DNA of 64,000 bases from contig JAIEMJ010000009.1 of NCBI GenBank assembly GCA_019752335.1, positions 62,001 through 126,000 on the forward strand. Reading direction: 5' to 3'. The notes under the pieces are model-generated. The model saw nothing but the letters and a program-made list of their open reading frames with translations. It searched no databases and had not been told where the DNA came from. The position numbers and the translations under genes were made by a program. Each line of letters opens with the position of its first letter. Position 1 is the first letter of the stretch. This document shows positions 45,857 through 55,606 of the stretch, in pieces. The stretch comes from Bryobacteraceae bacterium. GTDB lineage: Bacteria > Acidobacteriota > Terriglobia > Bryobacterales > Bryobacteraceae.

Positions 45857-47728
45857 ATGATCCGGGGATTGTTGCTGGCTGTACCTCTCTCGGTCTCATT
45901 GGGCTTGGCCCAAGACCTTCCCGCGCCTGATTCCACTATGGATCCCGGCGTAAACTGTTCCTTCCGCGTCAACCCAGACGAGTTTGTCGACGCCGCGGCC
46001 AAAGCGCGCGCGATGAACTATGAGCGGGTGATGAAGTTCTCGCGCGCCGCCCGGAGTGACTCGCCGGGAGCGACGCTGGCGCCCGCCGAAGTGCCCGTGC
46101 GGAACTTCGTGGACGAAGAGATCTTCGCCGCGTTGCGCAAGTCCGGCGTGCGGTCCGCGCGGCTGAGCAATGACTACGAGTTCGTCCGCCGCATTTACCT
46201 GGACCTCACCGGCCGCATTCCCACGCCCACGCAAATTCGCGAGTTTGTGGCCAGCCAAGAGCCCGGCAAACGAGCCGAACTGATTGACCGTCTGCTCTAT
46301 TCGCCCGAATTCGCTGACCGCTGGGTGCTCTGGTTCGGCGACCTGGTGGGCAACGTCAGCACGAATACGTTCTTCTCGCTGCGCGCCGAGGGGCGCAACG
46401 CTTACTACAACTGGATGCTGGACTCCTTCGCGAAGACGATGTCGGTGAAGGATCTGGCCTGGAATTCGGTGGTGGGCAAGGGCAACAACTTCGACGTGGG
46501 CCCGGCGAATTACCTGCTGCGGAGCTCGACGCCCGGTGGTCCGATTCAGGATACCTTTGACACGGCCGCCTACCGCGCGGCGCGCGACTTCCTGGGCATG
46601 GGGCACTACGACTGCGTGTTGTGCCATAACGGCCGCGGGCATCTCGACAGCTTGTCGTTATGGGGCCGCAACGCGACGCGCGCCGAAGCACAGCGCATGG
46701 CTGCGTTCTTTTCGCGCCAGCGGAACGTCGCCGTCACCAACGACCGGGATGATCCGCGCATCAACAGCCGCATGGTGACCGACGTCGCCACCGGCCAGTA
46801 TGACCTCAATACCAACTACGGGAATCGTCCCTTCCGCGTCCCGGCCGGCACCACGCGCAGCCTGACGCCGGAGTACCGCACCGGCGAAGCGCCGAAGGGC
46901 GCTGATTGGCGGGGCGAATTCGCCGAGTTCATGATCAATGATCCAATGTTCGCGCGCAACTTCGCGAACCGGATCTGGAAGCAGCTCTTCAACCAGGGGC
47001 TCGTCGAGCCGGTGGATCAACTCGATCCCTACCGCCTCGATCCGGCGAACCCGCCGCCGGCGCCCTGGAGCCTACAGGCGTCGAATCCGATTTTGCTGGA
47101 GCGTCTGGCGAATGAGCTGGGCGCCAAGGACTACAGCTTGCGGGAGTTCATCCGGCTGCTGGTGAATTCATCGGCGTATCAGTTGAGCGCCGAATACGAT
47201 GACCCCTGGAAGCTGGAGTACCAACCGCTCTTCGCGCGGCACTATCCGCGGCGCCTGGAAGGGGAAGAGGTCCACGACGCGATTCAACTCGCGACGGGGG
47301 TGCTGTCGGCTTATCGCGTCGCTGGCTTTGCCGACCCCATCAATTGGGCGCTGAAGTTGCCCGATCCGTTGGAGGCCGGCGGCACCACGCTGATGAATAC
47401 CTTTTACCGCGGCAATCGCGATAACTCCGCGCGGCAGCAGTCGGGTTCCATCCAGCAGCAATTAGGCCTGATGAACGACACCTTCGTCACCAACCGCATC
47501 AAACTGACGGCTTCGCCCGTGCTGCGGAAGATCGCCACCAACGCCGTCGCCAAGGACTTGGTGGAGGAACTGTACCTGACGTTCCTCTCGCGGCCGCCGA
47601 CGAGTCGCGAGAGTTTGAAGGCGATTGACCTCTTCAGCAAGGCCACCACCACGGCCGCCAAGAACGCCGTCCTGGAGGACTTGGCGTGGGCCATGGTGAA
47701 CAAGCTCGACTTCATCTTTAGTTACTAG
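45857..47728 (+). CDS. DUF1549/DUF1553 protein with c-type heme motif
   Basis: This 623-residue exported protein has a signal peptide (LLLAVPLSVSLGLAQ). The DUF1549 half has FVRRIYLDLTGRIPTPTQIREF and LLYSPEFADRWVLWFGDL. The DUF1553-like half has FMINDPMFARNFANRIWKQLFNQGLVEPVD and REFIRLLVNSSAYQLS. A CVLCH sequence (residues 253-257) is a possible heme c site. Such proteins pair with DUF1501 proteins in Acidobacteriota and Planctomycetota; their role is unproven, perhaps periplasmic redox or polysaccharide handling. The DUF1501 gene follows 22 bases later. Confidence 0.85.
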   Translation: MIRGLLLAVPLSVSLGLAQDLPAPDSTMDPGVNCSFRVNPDEFVDAAAKARAMNYERVMKFSRAARSDSPGATLAPAEVPVRNFVDEEIFAALRKSGVRSARLSNDYEFVRRIYLDLTGRIPTPTQIREFVASQEPGKRAELIDRLLYSPEFADRWVLWFGDLVGNVSTNTFFSLRAEGRNAYYNWMLDSFAKTMSVKDLAWNSVVGKGNNFDVGPANYLLRSSTPGGPIQDTFDTAAYRAARDFLGMGHYDCVLCHNGRGHLDSLSLWGRNATRAEAQRMAAFFSRQRNVAVTNDRDDPRINSRMVTDVATGQYDLNTNYGNRPFRVPAGTTRSLTPEYRTGEAPKGADWRGEFAEFMINDPMFARNFANRIWKQLFNQGLVEPVDQLDPYRLDPANPPPAPWSLQASNPILLERLANELGAKDYSLREFIRLLVNSSAYQLSAEYDDPWKLEYQPLFARHYPRRLEGEEVHDAIQLATGVLSAYRVAGFADPINWALKLPDPLEAGGTTLMNTFYRGNRDNSARQQSGSIQQQLGLMNDTFVTNRIKLTASPVLRKIATNAVAKDLVEELYLTFLSRPPTSRESLKAIDLFSKATTTAAKNAVLEDLAWAMVNKLDFIFSY

Positions 47729-47750
47729 GGCGCCCTACCAGGAGAAAACG

Positions 47751-49115
47751 ATGCCGCAAATCGACCCCAACCAAATCGCGCGCACGCAGTTCTGGCGCCG
47801 TCCGCAGCTTGACCGCCGGCTCTTCTTTCAGCACCTCGGCACCGCCGTGGGCGGCTACATGCTGATGCCGTCGCGGCCGCTCGAAACCGTCGCCCGCGCG
47901 GCCGCCGCGCCGATCAACAAGGCCAAGAACGTCATCTTTGTGATGATGCGCGGCGCGCCCAGCCACGTCGACACCTTCGACTTGAAGCAAGGCCCCTGGC
48001 TGCCGAACTCCTACAACCCCACCAGCTACGACGGCGTCGCTTTTCCGCAAGGGCTCTTCCCCACGCTCGCGGGCCAGATGGACCGCATCGCGCTGCTGCG
48101 CTCGGTAAAGCCTTGGGTGGTGGTGCATCAACTCGGGCAGGATTGGGTGGAGATCGGCCGCAACCCGATCAGCGGCTTGTCGCGCATTGCGCCACACATC
48201 GGCTCGGTGGTTTCGCTCGAACTGGGTGACCGTCAAAAGCCCCTGCCGGCCTTTATCAACTTGAACGCCAGCAACGGACCGAGCTCGGGTTATCTATCGC
48301 CCATGCACGCGCCGTTCTACGTTTCTCCCAACGGGGGCGGCTTGCCCAACACGCGTCACCCGGACGCGCAGGCGGCCTTCGACCGCCGCTTCGCCCTCTT
48401 GCAGGACCTCGACACCGAGATCCGCGCGGCGTCGACGCTGAATCCGGCTGGCGAGGAGATGGAGCAGTTCAACACGGCGGCGCGCAAGCTGATGTACAAC
48501 CCGGACGTGGACAAGATCTTCAACTTCGCCGCGGACGAGCGCGTACGTTATGGCAATTCGGGCTTCGGCAACGCCTGCATCACAGCGCGCAACCTGCTGC
48601 GGTCTGGCATGGGGACGCGCTTCGTGCAGATCAACGTCGGCAGTTGGGATCACCACGTGAATATTTACACGGGTCCGCTGAATCCGGCCAACGCGGGGTC
48701 ACTGGGGCGCCAGTTCGACGCGGGGCTGGGCACGCTGATTCAGGATCTTGCCAACGACGGACTGCTCGATAGCACGCTGGTGCTGGCGATGGGCGAGTTC
48801 GGCCGTACGGTGGGTCCGCTGAATCTGACGGCCGGGCGCGACCACTGGGCGCAGCAGAGCGTGCTGGTGGCGGGCGCGGGCGTGCGCGGCAAGCGGGCGA
48901 TCGGCGAAACCGACAACATCGGCCGCGGCATTCTCGACTACGGCTGGAAGAACGACCGGCCCATCCGCACCGAAGACATCGAGGCGACGATTTACTCGGC
49001 CTTAGGCATCAACTGGCTCACCATCCGCCGCGACGATCCCTTCGGCCGCGGCTTTGAGTACGTGCCGGAGGCCAACGCCGGCAGCTACGAGCCGGTCCAC
49101 GAACTCTGGAGCTAG
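47751..49115 (+). CDS. DUF1501 (sulfatase-fold) secreted protein
   Basis: This 454-residue protein has a Tat-like start (RRPQLDRRLFFQHLGTAVGGYML) and the DUF1501 domain: NVIFVMMRGAPSHVDTFDLKQGPWLP, GMGTRFVQINVGSWDHHVNIY, LDSTLVLAMGEFGRTVGPLN and GRDHWAQQSVLVAGAGVRG. The fold is related to alkaline phosphatases and sulfatases, and the Asp/His residues in these blocks are candidate metal ligands. AGGAG lies upstream of the ATG. Always encoded with a DUF1549 partner in this phylum; the pair probably acts together. Confidence 0.87.
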   Translation: MPQIDPNQIARTQFWRRPQLDRRLFFQHLGTAVGGYMLMPSRPLETVARAAAAPINKAKNVIFVMMRGAPSHVDTFDLKQGPWLPNSYNPTSYDGVAFPQGLFPTLAGQMDRIALLRSVKPWVVVHQLGQDWVEIGRNPISGLSRIAPHIGSVVSLELGDRQKPLPAFINLNASNGPSSGYLSPMHAPFYVSPNGGGLPNTRHPDAQAAFDRRFALLQDLDTEIRAASTLNPAGEEMEQFNTAARKLMYNPDVDKIFNFAADERVRYGNSGFGNACITARNLLRSGMGTRFVQINVGSWDHHVNIYTGPLNPANAGSLGRQFDAGLGTLIQDLANDGLLDSTLVLAMGEFGRTVGPLNLTAGRDHWAQQSVLVAGAGVRGKRAIGETDNIGRGILDYGWKNDRPIRTEDIEATIYSALGINWLTIRRDDPFGRGFEYVPEANAGSYEPVHELWS

Positions 49116-49253
49116 AACGAGCTCTTGGCGCGGCGCTCGGCGTGGCTGAGCCCGGCCGCCGCGGCATCGCAGCCCCTTTCTTGGCGCTCTCGCGCATTTC
49201 TTCGAGCTTGGCATATCCTTTTTGCCCCCTCGCGGTAAGTAAGAAGTGAGACC

Positions 49254-49757
49254 GTGAGCGACACCGAGTTCCAAATCGTCTTTGAGGCCCACCAGGATGC
49301 CGTTTTCGGCTTTGCTTGGCGCATGACCGGCTCGCCCGCCATGGCTGAGGACGTGGCGCAGGAGACTTTCTTGGCCCTACTGAAGTCGCCGGGGAGTTAC
49401 TCCGCGGCGCGGGGCAGTCTGCGCTCCTGGCTGTTGGGCGTGGCGCGGAACCTGATTCTGAAGCGCTGGCGCGCGGACGGCCGCTGGACGCAATTGGATG
49501 AGGACTACACCCTGGCGGAGCCGGCGGCGCCGGATTGGCAGATGCAAGATCGCGTGGCCCATGCGGTGAGGTCGTTGTCGCCATTGCAGCGCGAAGTCGT
49601 GATTCTCGTGGAGTACGAGGGCATGACTTTGGAAGAGACCGCCCGGGCCGTGGATACGGAAGTCGGCACGGTAAAGGCCCGCTTGCACCGGGCGCGGACC
49701 AACCTGCGAACGCTGCTGGAACCTCTGCGAAGTATCCCTAGGAGTGCGAACCCATGA
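49254..49757 (+). CDS. ECF-type RNA polymerase sigma factor
   Basis: This 167-residue sigma-70 family factor has region 2 (VFEAHQDAVFGFAWRMTGSPAMAEDVAQETFLALLK) and region 4 (VRSLSPLQREVVILVEYEGMTLEETARAVDTEVGTVKARLHRARTNL). It starts at GTG, with a purine-rich AAGAAGTGAG before it. The following small membrane protein overlaps by four bases (ATGA), the usual place for an anti-sigma factor. The target genes may include the local surface genes, but no promoter consensus could be derived. Confidence 0.9.
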   Translation: MSDTEFQIVFEAHQDAVFGFAWRMTGSPAMAEDVAQETFLALLKSPGSYSAARGSLRSWLLGVARNLILKRWRADGRWTQLDEDYTLAEPAAPDWQMQDRVAHAVRSLSPLQREVVILVEYEGMTLEETARAVDTEVGTVKARLHRARTNLRTLLEPLRSIPRSANP

Positions 49758-50032
49758 ACGATGACGAACTGCGTTCGATGCTGAAGACCTGGCAGGCGCC
49801 CGCGGCGCCGGCGGAACTCCGCTGCCGGGTGTTTGCTCCGCCACGACTCTCCTGGCGTTGGCTATTTTCCGGCGAGATTCGCGTCCCGATTCCGTTGGCC
49901 GTGGCCTTTGCGGCGGTGCTTCTGTTCATCGCTTACCGTGTGGCGCAGCCGCCGTCGGCGAGCCTGTCCGATTTTCGACAAGTACAGCAATTTCAACCAA
50001 GGGTGGTGAAGAGTAGTTATGAAAACGATTAG
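49754..50032 (+). CDS. small single-pass membrane protein, putative anti-sigma factor
   Basis: This 92-residue protein has a short cytoplasmic N-terminus (NDDELRSMLKTWQAPAAP), one membrane helix (PIPLAVAFAAVLLFIAYRV) and a 25-residue periplasmic tail. Coupling to the ECF sigma gene suggests an anti-sigma role. It lacks the HxxxCxxC zinc motif of ZAS-domain anti-sigma factors and its cytoplasmic part is very short, so the assignment is by position. It overlaps the next gene by 14 bases. Confidence 0.6.
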   Translation: MNDDELRSMLKTWQAPAAPAELRCRVFAPPRLSWRWLFSGEIRVPIPLAVAFAAVLLFIAYRVAQPPSASLSDFRQVQQFQPRVVKSSYEND

Positions 50033-50885
50033 TCTGATTCTGTGCGGCGTGTTCACGTGCGGGGCCCAGTCCGGAGCGAAGTTAGCGACCGGGGAAGTCT
50101 CCAGCCACGGCATATTTGTGCGCTTCGAGACCCGGCTGGAGCCGGACTCCCCGCCGATTCGACGCTTCGGTGGCGGCGTTTTGACCGAGAACGAAGTGAT
50201 CAAACGGCATCTTGGTAACTTCGACAATCACACTTATTTCGGATACGACCTGACGATGGAAGCGCTGCCCGATGGCCGCGCCAGGCTACGATTTGCGGGG
50301 TTGACGATGACTCCGGCCAAAATGAGTGAGATCTTTAAAAACACGCCGCAGTGGACCGCGCTGCCACTGCCGGCGGCGCCAGCGATGCTGGACGTGAGAG
50401 TGGGCGAGACGGTGGCGCTCGACCTGTTCGTCAATCCTTCGACCGGGCAAAAGGTGACCGAGTATCTCACGATCGCGAGCAGCGCGCGGACGGAAGCGCG
50501 CGTGGAGGGTACGGCGCGTGACTTTGCCGCGGAAGACGTCGACATTGCCATCAGTTCGCCGAAGGTGAGCATTGACGGCAAGCCCGCCTTTTCCTGGCGG
50601 GGCGCTATCGCGGGCCAGGCAGTCTGGCTGGATTTGCCCGCGCACGGGCGCTTTGTCTTCTCGCTGCTGCCGAGGCCGGATCTGGGTATGCAAAAGCTCG
50701 GAGAGATTCGAGGCAGCCTGATGACTTGGCGTTCCGGCGGGCATGATTATTCGCTTACGGCCAGCAAGCCGATTGCCCCGGGTTCGCGAGCCTACCATCT
50801 GTTCGTGTTTCCGATCCCGCGGGCAGTAACGGAGTTCACGATGTGGGCCGGCCCGAAGCCGGACGATCCGATTCGCCACCGGTAG
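50019..50885 (+). CDS. hypothetical secreted protein in the ECF sigma operon
   Basis: This 288-residue protein has a signal peptide (ISLILCGVFTCGAQ). The mature part is beta-rich, with GEVSSHGIFVRFETRL near the start and PGSRAYHLFVFPIPRAVTEF near the end. No family is recognised. It overlaps the putative anti-sigma gene by 14 bases and is probably co-transcribed with the sigma factor, so it could sense an envelope signal for that pathway; this is inferred from arrangement only. Confidence 0.6.
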   Translation: MKTISLILCGVFTCGAQSGAKLATGEVSSHGIFVRFETRLEPDSPPIRRFGGGVLTENEVIKRHLGNFDNHTYFGYDLTMEALPDGRARLRFAGLTMTPAKMSEIFKNTPQWTALPLPAAPAMLDVRVGETVALDLFVNPSTGQKVTEYLTIASSARTEARVEGTARDFAAEDVDIAISSPKVSIDGKPAFSWRGAIAGQAVWLDLPAHGRFVFSLLPRPDLGMQKLGEIRGSLMTWRSGGHDYSLTASKPIAPGSRAYHLFVFPIPRAVTEFTMWAGPKPDDPIRHR

Positions 50886-50956
50886 AAGGGCCGGAGCCTC
50901 CGGCAGCGCTTCGTCCTTTCGTGTGCCGCGGTCTAAGAGTTCGGTGCGTCGCGTGA

Positions 50957-50962
50957 TAGACT
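50957..50962 (+). promoter_or_regulatory. TAGACT -10-like hexamer (with TG extension), leaderless geometry
   Basis: TGA-TAGACT ends six bases before the TonB receptor ATG at 50969. The bases between (TTCGCG) contain no ribosome binding site. Confidence 0.45.
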
Positions 50963-50968
50963 TTCGCG

Positions 50969-53900
50969 ATGACACGGATACTTCTGTTAGTTGCCTTCGC
51001 CCTGGTTGCCTGGGCGCAGATCGAACAAGCGAATCTGACGGGGGTAGTGAACGACCAAACGGGCGCCGTGGTGCCCGGTGCGACGGTGCTGCTGGAGAAT
51101 CGTGCCACGCGCGAGAAGGCGGAGACGCAGACCAATGGTTCGGGGGGCTACCGGCTGCCGTTTCTCAAGGCCGGTGAGTATGATCTGACGGTGACGAAGT
51201 CCGGCTTCGATGCGGCGAAGGTGACGGGGATCCGGCTCACTGTAGGCCTGACGGCGACGGTGAATCTAGCCTTGCGCAGCGGCACGGTGCAGCAGGAAGT
51301 GACGGTGACGGCGGCGGCGGTGCAACTGGAGCAACAGTCGTCGACGCTGGGGAATGTGGTGGGGGCCAAGCAGATGGTGGAATTGCCACTGTTGGGGCGC
51401 AATCCCTATAACCTGGTGCTCCTGGCGCCGGGCGTGCTGCCCCGCGGCAGCGCGGGCTCCGGGCCGATTGTGAACGGCGGGCGATCCAACACCAGCGCCA
51501 TTCTTTTGGATGGCGCGGAGACCCGCAACAGCACCACCAACGACATCGCCTATACACCGCCGCTCGAGACGGTGCAGGAGTTCAAGGTGCTGACGAACTC
51601 CTTTTCGAGCGAGTTCGGGCGGTCGGGCGGGGGCGTGTTGACGGTGGCCACGCGCTCGGGCACCAATCAGGTGCATGGCGCGGCCTATGAATTCCTCCGC
51701 AACGACAAGCTGAACGCCAACGCCTGGGCGAGTAACAGAGCGGGGCTCGCGAGAAATCCGTTCCGCCGGAATGAGTACGGCTTTGCGTTAGGTGGGCCGG
51801 TGTTCATTCCGAAGGTTTACGATGGGCGGAACCGGACTTTCTTCTTTACGAATTTCGAATGGATTCCGCAACGGGCGCCGGACAATATCCTGGCTACGGT
51901 GCCCACGGCCGCGGAGCGGGCGGGCGACTTTTCGCGCACGGTGACTTCGGGCGGCGCGCTCATCCGGATCTTCGATCCGCTGACGACGGTGCCCGATGGC
52001 GCCAATTTCACGCGCGCCCAGTTTCCGGGCAACCAGATCCCGGCCAGCCGGATCGATCCGATTTCGCGGCGGGTGATGGAGTTCTACCCGGCGGCCAATC
52101 GCGATACGGTGGTGCAGAATTTCGTACAGAATAACTCGCGCGCCAACGATACCAGCCGGCAGTTTTACCGCTTCGATCAGTCCGTCGGGTTGCGCCACCG
52201 GTTGTTTCTCACGCTGGGCACGCAAAAGAATCAACAGTTCACGCCCGGCATCAACGAGGCGTTTCCGGGGGAAGGGGTGAATGGCGAGCAGGGCAAGATC
52301 AAGAGTACTTCGTTGTCGACGGTGGTTACCGACACGGTCACCTTTACGCCGGCGCTCATCGGACAGTTCCGCTTGAGCGCCACGCGGCGCAACCTGCAAA
52401 CGGAACTGCGGAGCGCGGGGTTCGACTTTACGAAACTCGGGTTTCCGGCGTCGCTCAAGAATCGGGCGAAGACTTTGATCTTTCCGCGTTTTGGACCGGC
52501 GGATATCGCGCCGCTGGGCGCTGACCGGGCCTCCTTCTTTACGGATGCGGAAGGCAATTACGAAGGGCAGGCGCATGTCACCTGGCTGCGCGGGGGCCAT
52601 TCGATCAAGTCCGGCACGGATTATCTGTTCCAGTACTTCAATATCTTCCGGCCGGAGCGTCCTTCGGGTAGCTATGACTTTGGCCGGGCCTTCACGCAAG
52701 GGCCGAATCCGGCCACTTCGAGCGCGACGGCGGGGCATGGCGCGGCGACGTTCCTGTTGGGCGCGCCCACCGGCGGGACGTTCAGCGACGATCCTTCGCT
52801 AGCGACGTCGCAGCGTTACTACTCGTTCTATCTGCAGGATGACTGGAAAGCCATGCGCAATCTGACCATCAATCTCGGCTTGCGCTGGGAGTATCAGGCG
52901 CCCTGGACTGACCGTTTCGACCAACTGGGCTACTTCGACCCCGACTTCACCGATCCCTTAACCAAGCAGAAGGGCCTGCTGCGCTTCACCGGACGCGACG
53001 GCAATCCCCGGCACCAGACGGCGCCGGACCGGAATAATTTCGCGCCGCGCGTCGGTCTGGCGTGGCAGGTGCGGCCGAAGATGGTGATTCGCGCCGGCTA
53101 CGGGATGTTCTACTTTCCGGGCAGCGGCGGCATTGGCTCCGGCGCGAGCGACCTGGGGAGCGGCTTTCTCACCCAGACGCCGGTGTTCTTAGGGCCTCCC
53201 CCGGCGGCGCCGAATACGCCTCCTGTAGGCGCGAGCCTGGGGCGGGCCTTTGAAGCTGGCTTCTTCGATGCGCCGTCCACCAGTGTCGGCTCGAGCATCG
53301 CTACGGCGTTCCGGCCGTGGGTGACGCCGTACAACCACCAGTGGAATTTCAACATTCAGCGGGCGCTGACCTCCACGCTCCTGGTGGAGGTGGCTTACGT
53401 GGGCAACCGTGGGCAACGCATCTGGATCAATCGCAGCCGCAGCGCGGTGGATACGCAATACCTGGCGCTGGGTCCGGGCCTTGATACCCTGGTGGATAAC
53501 CCCTATTTCGGCATCATTCCCACGGGCGCGTTGAGCGTGCGGCAGGTACGGCGCTCGCAACTTTTGCAACCCTTCAGCCACTATACCGGCGTCACGCGCT
53601 TCCGCGACCCCGTCGGCGACTCGATCTACCACGGCTTCACCATGCGGCTCGACAAGCAATTCAGCCACGGCTTCAGCTTCCAGGCGGCGTTCACGGCGGG
53701 CAAGCAGATCGACAATGTGCAGGAGCGATTTGGCGGCCGTTCGACGTTTCTCGATCCGAACAACCTCGGACTCTCCCGGTCGACGGGGGAGGAGGACCGC
53801 CCGCAACATTTCGTCACCAACTACATCTACGAAATGCCGTTTGGCCCGGGTCAAAAATGGCTGAAGAAGGGCATCGGCAGCCACATTCTGGGGCGGTGGC

Positions 53901-54334
53901 AACTGAGCGGGATCACAACGTTCAGCCGGGGCTTGCCGATGATTATCACCGGGCCGAACAACACGCGCCTGCCGGGTGTCGGGGCGCAGGCCGTGCGGTT
54001 GCGGGATCCGGTGCTGCCCGATAGCCAGCGGACGCTTGATCGCTACTTCGACACGTCGGCTTTCCTACCCGCGCCTACTTACTCGCTGGGGAACGACTCA
54101 CGCACCCAACCGAAGCTGCGGATTCCTGGGATCAATACCTTCGATCTGAACCTGAGCCGGTCGCAGCGGATCGGGGAGCGGGTGAATCTGCAGTTCCGCG
54201 CCGAGTGGTTCAATGCCTTCAACAAGCCGCAGTTCGGCGCGCCGAACGGCAATGTCACCGCGACCAACTTCGGCCAGATCACGGCGGCCTCGGGCTCACG
54301 GGTGATCCAGATGGGCATGCGGATGAGCTTCTAA
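50969..54334 (+). CDS. Oar-like TonB-dependent receptor with carboxypeptidase-regulatory domain
   Basis: This 1121-residue outer-membrane protein has a signal peptide ([14 protein letters not shown]), an N-terminal CarboxypepD_reg domain ([23 protein letters not shown], then [22 protein letters not shown]), a plug ([65 protein letters not shown]) and a large barrel ending in Phe (QMGMRMSF). Receptors of this type are greatly expanded in Solibacter-like genomes and may take up polymers or peptides. No partner gene is coupled to it; the ECF sigma cluster lies just upstream. Confidence 0.9.
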   Translation: MTRILLLVAFALVAWAQIEQANLTGVVNDQTGAVVPGATVLLENRATREKAETQTNGSGGYRLPFLKAGEYDLTVTKSGFDAAKVTGIRLTVGLTATVNLALRSGTVQQEVTVTAAAVQLEQQSSTLGNVVGAKQMVELPLLGRNPYNLVLLAPGVLPRGSAGSGPIVNGGRSNTSAILLDGAETRNSTTNDIAYTPPLETVQEFKVLTNSFSSEFGRSGGGVLTVATRSGTNQVHGAAYEFLRNDKLNANAWASNRAGLARNPFRRNEYGFALGGPVFIPKVYDGRNRTFFFTNFEWIPQRAPDNILATVPTAAERAGDFSRTVTSGGALIRIFDPLTTVPDGANFTRAQFPGNQIPASRIDPISRRVMEFYPAANRDTVVQNFVQNNSRANDTSRQFYRFDQSVGLRHRLFLTLGTQKNQQFTPGINEAFPGEGVNGEQGKIKSTSLSTVVTDTVTFTPALIGQFRLSATRRNLQTELRSAGFDFTKLGFPASLKNRAKTLIFPRFGPADIAPLGADRASFFTDAEGNYEGQAHVTWLRGGHSIKSGTDYLFQYFNIFRPERPSGSYDFGRAFTQGPNPATSSATAGHGAATFLLGAPTGGTFSDDPSLATSQRYYSFYLQDDWKAMRNLTINLGLRWEYQAPWTDRFDQLGYFDPDFTDPLTKQKGLLRFTGRDGNPRHQTAPDRNNFAPRVGLAWQVRPKMVIRAGYGMFYFPGSGGIGSGASDLGSGFLTQTPVFLGPPPAAPNTPPVGASLGRAFEAGFFDAPSTSVGSSIATAFRPWVTPYNHQWNFNIQRALTSTLLVEVAYVGNRGQRIWINRSRSAVDTQYLALGPGLDTLVDNPYFGIIPTGALSVRQVRRSQLLQPFSHYTGVTRFRDPVGDSIYHGFTMRLDKQFSHGFSFQAAFTAGKQIDNVQERFGGRSTFLDPNNLGLSRSTGEEDRPQHFVTNYIYEMPFGPGQKWLKKGIGSHILGRWQLSGITTFSRGLPMIITGPNNTRLPGVGAQAVRLRDPVLPDSQRTLDRYFDTSAFLPAPTYSLGNDSRTQPKLRIPGINTFDLNLSRSQRIGERVNLQFRAEWFNAFNKPQFGAPNGNVTATNFGQITAASGSRVIQMGMRMSF

Positions 54335-54338
54335 ACGG

Positions 54339-55133
54339 TCAGGGGCGAACGGGGGCCTGTGCCACGGCCCGCTGCGCGAGTTGGTTGAGCGTCATGACGT
54401 CGGTCCAGGGAAGATTCACGAGCGTGACGATCTTCGGGTCGTCCCACCGCCGGGGACCGGTGATGACCTCGGGCGGATGGGTGGGTTCACGCCTGGTGAG
54501 CACGCGATAGAAGAGAAGCGCATTCAGGTAGGAGCCCACGGCGGTGGGGTGCGAGCGGTCCGGCTGGTAGAGCCGGAGGGAGGGCGCTTCGAGGCGGAGC
54601 ATGGTCCACGCCAGTCCCGCGGGTACGATGGTGGCGTTGAGCTTGAGGGCGAGCCGCGTGAAGGCGTCATCGAGGCGCCACTGCTGTTCAGGATAGCCGT
54701 CACGTGCCCAGGTGGCGTAGAGCAGGGTCTTGGCGCCGGTCTTGGCGATCTCGGCGTGGAACCTCTCGGCGTAATCGAAGTAGGCGGCCGGATCGTTGAT
54801 CTCCGGGGTCCCTCCTGCGGGGACCAGCTTGCCTAAAGTGGAGTGCTCCTGCAGGACGACGTAATCCCACCCACCCCGTTGCACGGCTTCCAGCGCCTTC
54901 TTGTTTTCCCAGTGCCACTGCAAGGACTTCCCGCCGCTCAGGGATACTTCCGTCTGGATGCGCGGGCCTGATTTCTCGCTCTCGGCAATTTGCTCGAGCA
55001 GATACGGGAGGTTGTTGTAGTAGGTGTAGCTGTTGCCAATGAAGAGGACGCGTAGAGGCTTGGCCGGAGGGGCCGATTGGCCAAGGAGTGCAAGCCCGAG
55101 AGCCAGGTGGAGGAAGAAAGTTCGCCGGATCAT
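54339..55133 (-). CDS. SGNH/GDSL-family secreted hydrolase
   Basis: This 264-residue protein has a signal peptide (MIRRTFFLHLALGLALLGQ) and the SGNH fold: VLFIGNSYTYYNNLPYLL (nucleophile Ser in GNS), GGKSLQWHW (Gly), and the catalytic Asp-His pair in QPDRSHPTAVGSYLNALLFY. It is probably an esterase or deacetylase of carbohydrate or lipid. I chose ATG 55133; the longer frame to 55292 lacks a signal peptide at its start. TACAAT ends six bases before this ATG. It is convergent with the TonB receptor, four bases apart. Confidence 0.85.
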   Translation of the reverse strand: MIRRTFFLHLALGLALLGQSAPPAKPLRVLFIGNSYTYYNNLPYLLEQIAESEKSGPRIQTEVSLSGGKSLQWHWENKKALEAVQRGGWDYVVLQEHSTLGKLVPAGGTPEINDPAAYFDYAERFHAEIAKTGAKTLLYATWARDGYPEQQWRLDDAFTRLALKLNATIVPAGLAWTMLRLEAPSLRLYQPDRSHPTAVGSYLNALLFYRVLTRREPTHPPEVITGPRRWDDPKIVTLVNLPWTDVMTLNQLAQRAVAQAPVRP

Positions 55134-55139
55134 GAACTT

Positions 55140-55145
55140 ATTGTA
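55140..55145 (-). promoter_or_regulatory. TACAAT -10-like hexamer, leaderless geometry
   Basis: TACAAT ends six bases before the SGNH hydrolase ATG. No ribosome binding site lies in AAGTTC. Confidence 0.45.
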
Positions 55146-55337
55146 GGGCGCGATGAAGACTATCGTGGTTCGAAGCCTTGAGGTATCTTCGTGGAGCCGC
55201 GCGATTGCGGGTTTCGCCCATCTACTCACATGCACCTCGGGAAAGTGACTGGCAATGGGTTGCCGGCACTGGGTTGCCGCATTGCGGGTCACGTGGGCTC
55301 ATGTCAGTTTGACCCTTTTGTTCAGGTCAGACCGCCT

Positions 55338-55458
55338 CCAGTAAGGCGGACTTTAGTCCGCACGGAGCTTTAGCTCCGTCCCGCAGGATGCTGATGAAGC
55401 CGGTGGCTGGGAATGTGCGGAGCTGAAGCTCCGCGCGGACTAAAGTCCGCCTTACTGG
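55338..55458. repeat. composite palindromic element with 24-bp perfect inverted ends
   Basis: The arms 55338-55361 and 55435-55458 are exact reverse complements (24 bases, CCAGTAAGGCGGACTTTAG at the outer end). Each arm contains GCGGACT-TT/AA-AGTCCGC. Just inside lie two more short palindromes, CGGAGCTTTAGCTCCG (55363-55378) and CGGAGCTGAAGCTCCG (55418-55433). The layout resembles REP/BIME-type elements. The remaining bases of the 55134-55606 gap hold nothing except the promoters at each end. Confidence 0.8.
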
Positions 55459-55554
55459 AAGGCAAGTCAAAGCTGATAAAGAGCCGCCTGCAACCGCCGC
55501 GCGAGTTCACGGCCGACCGGCACCCACGGCGTCCGGCAAGCTGCATTGCCCCCC

Positions 55555-55583
55555 TTGCGCCCGGCTTTTGCCTGACATATGAT
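55555..55583 (+). promoter_or_regulatory. promoter of the second Oar-like receptor gene
   Basis: -35 TTGCGC (55555-55560), 17-base spacer, -10 TATGAT (55578-55583). The leader of about 17 bases contains AAAAAGGGG, a good ribosome binding site for ATG 55607. Confidence 0.55.
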
Positions 55584-55606
55584 CATTAGCGCAAAAAGGG
55601 GATCTT

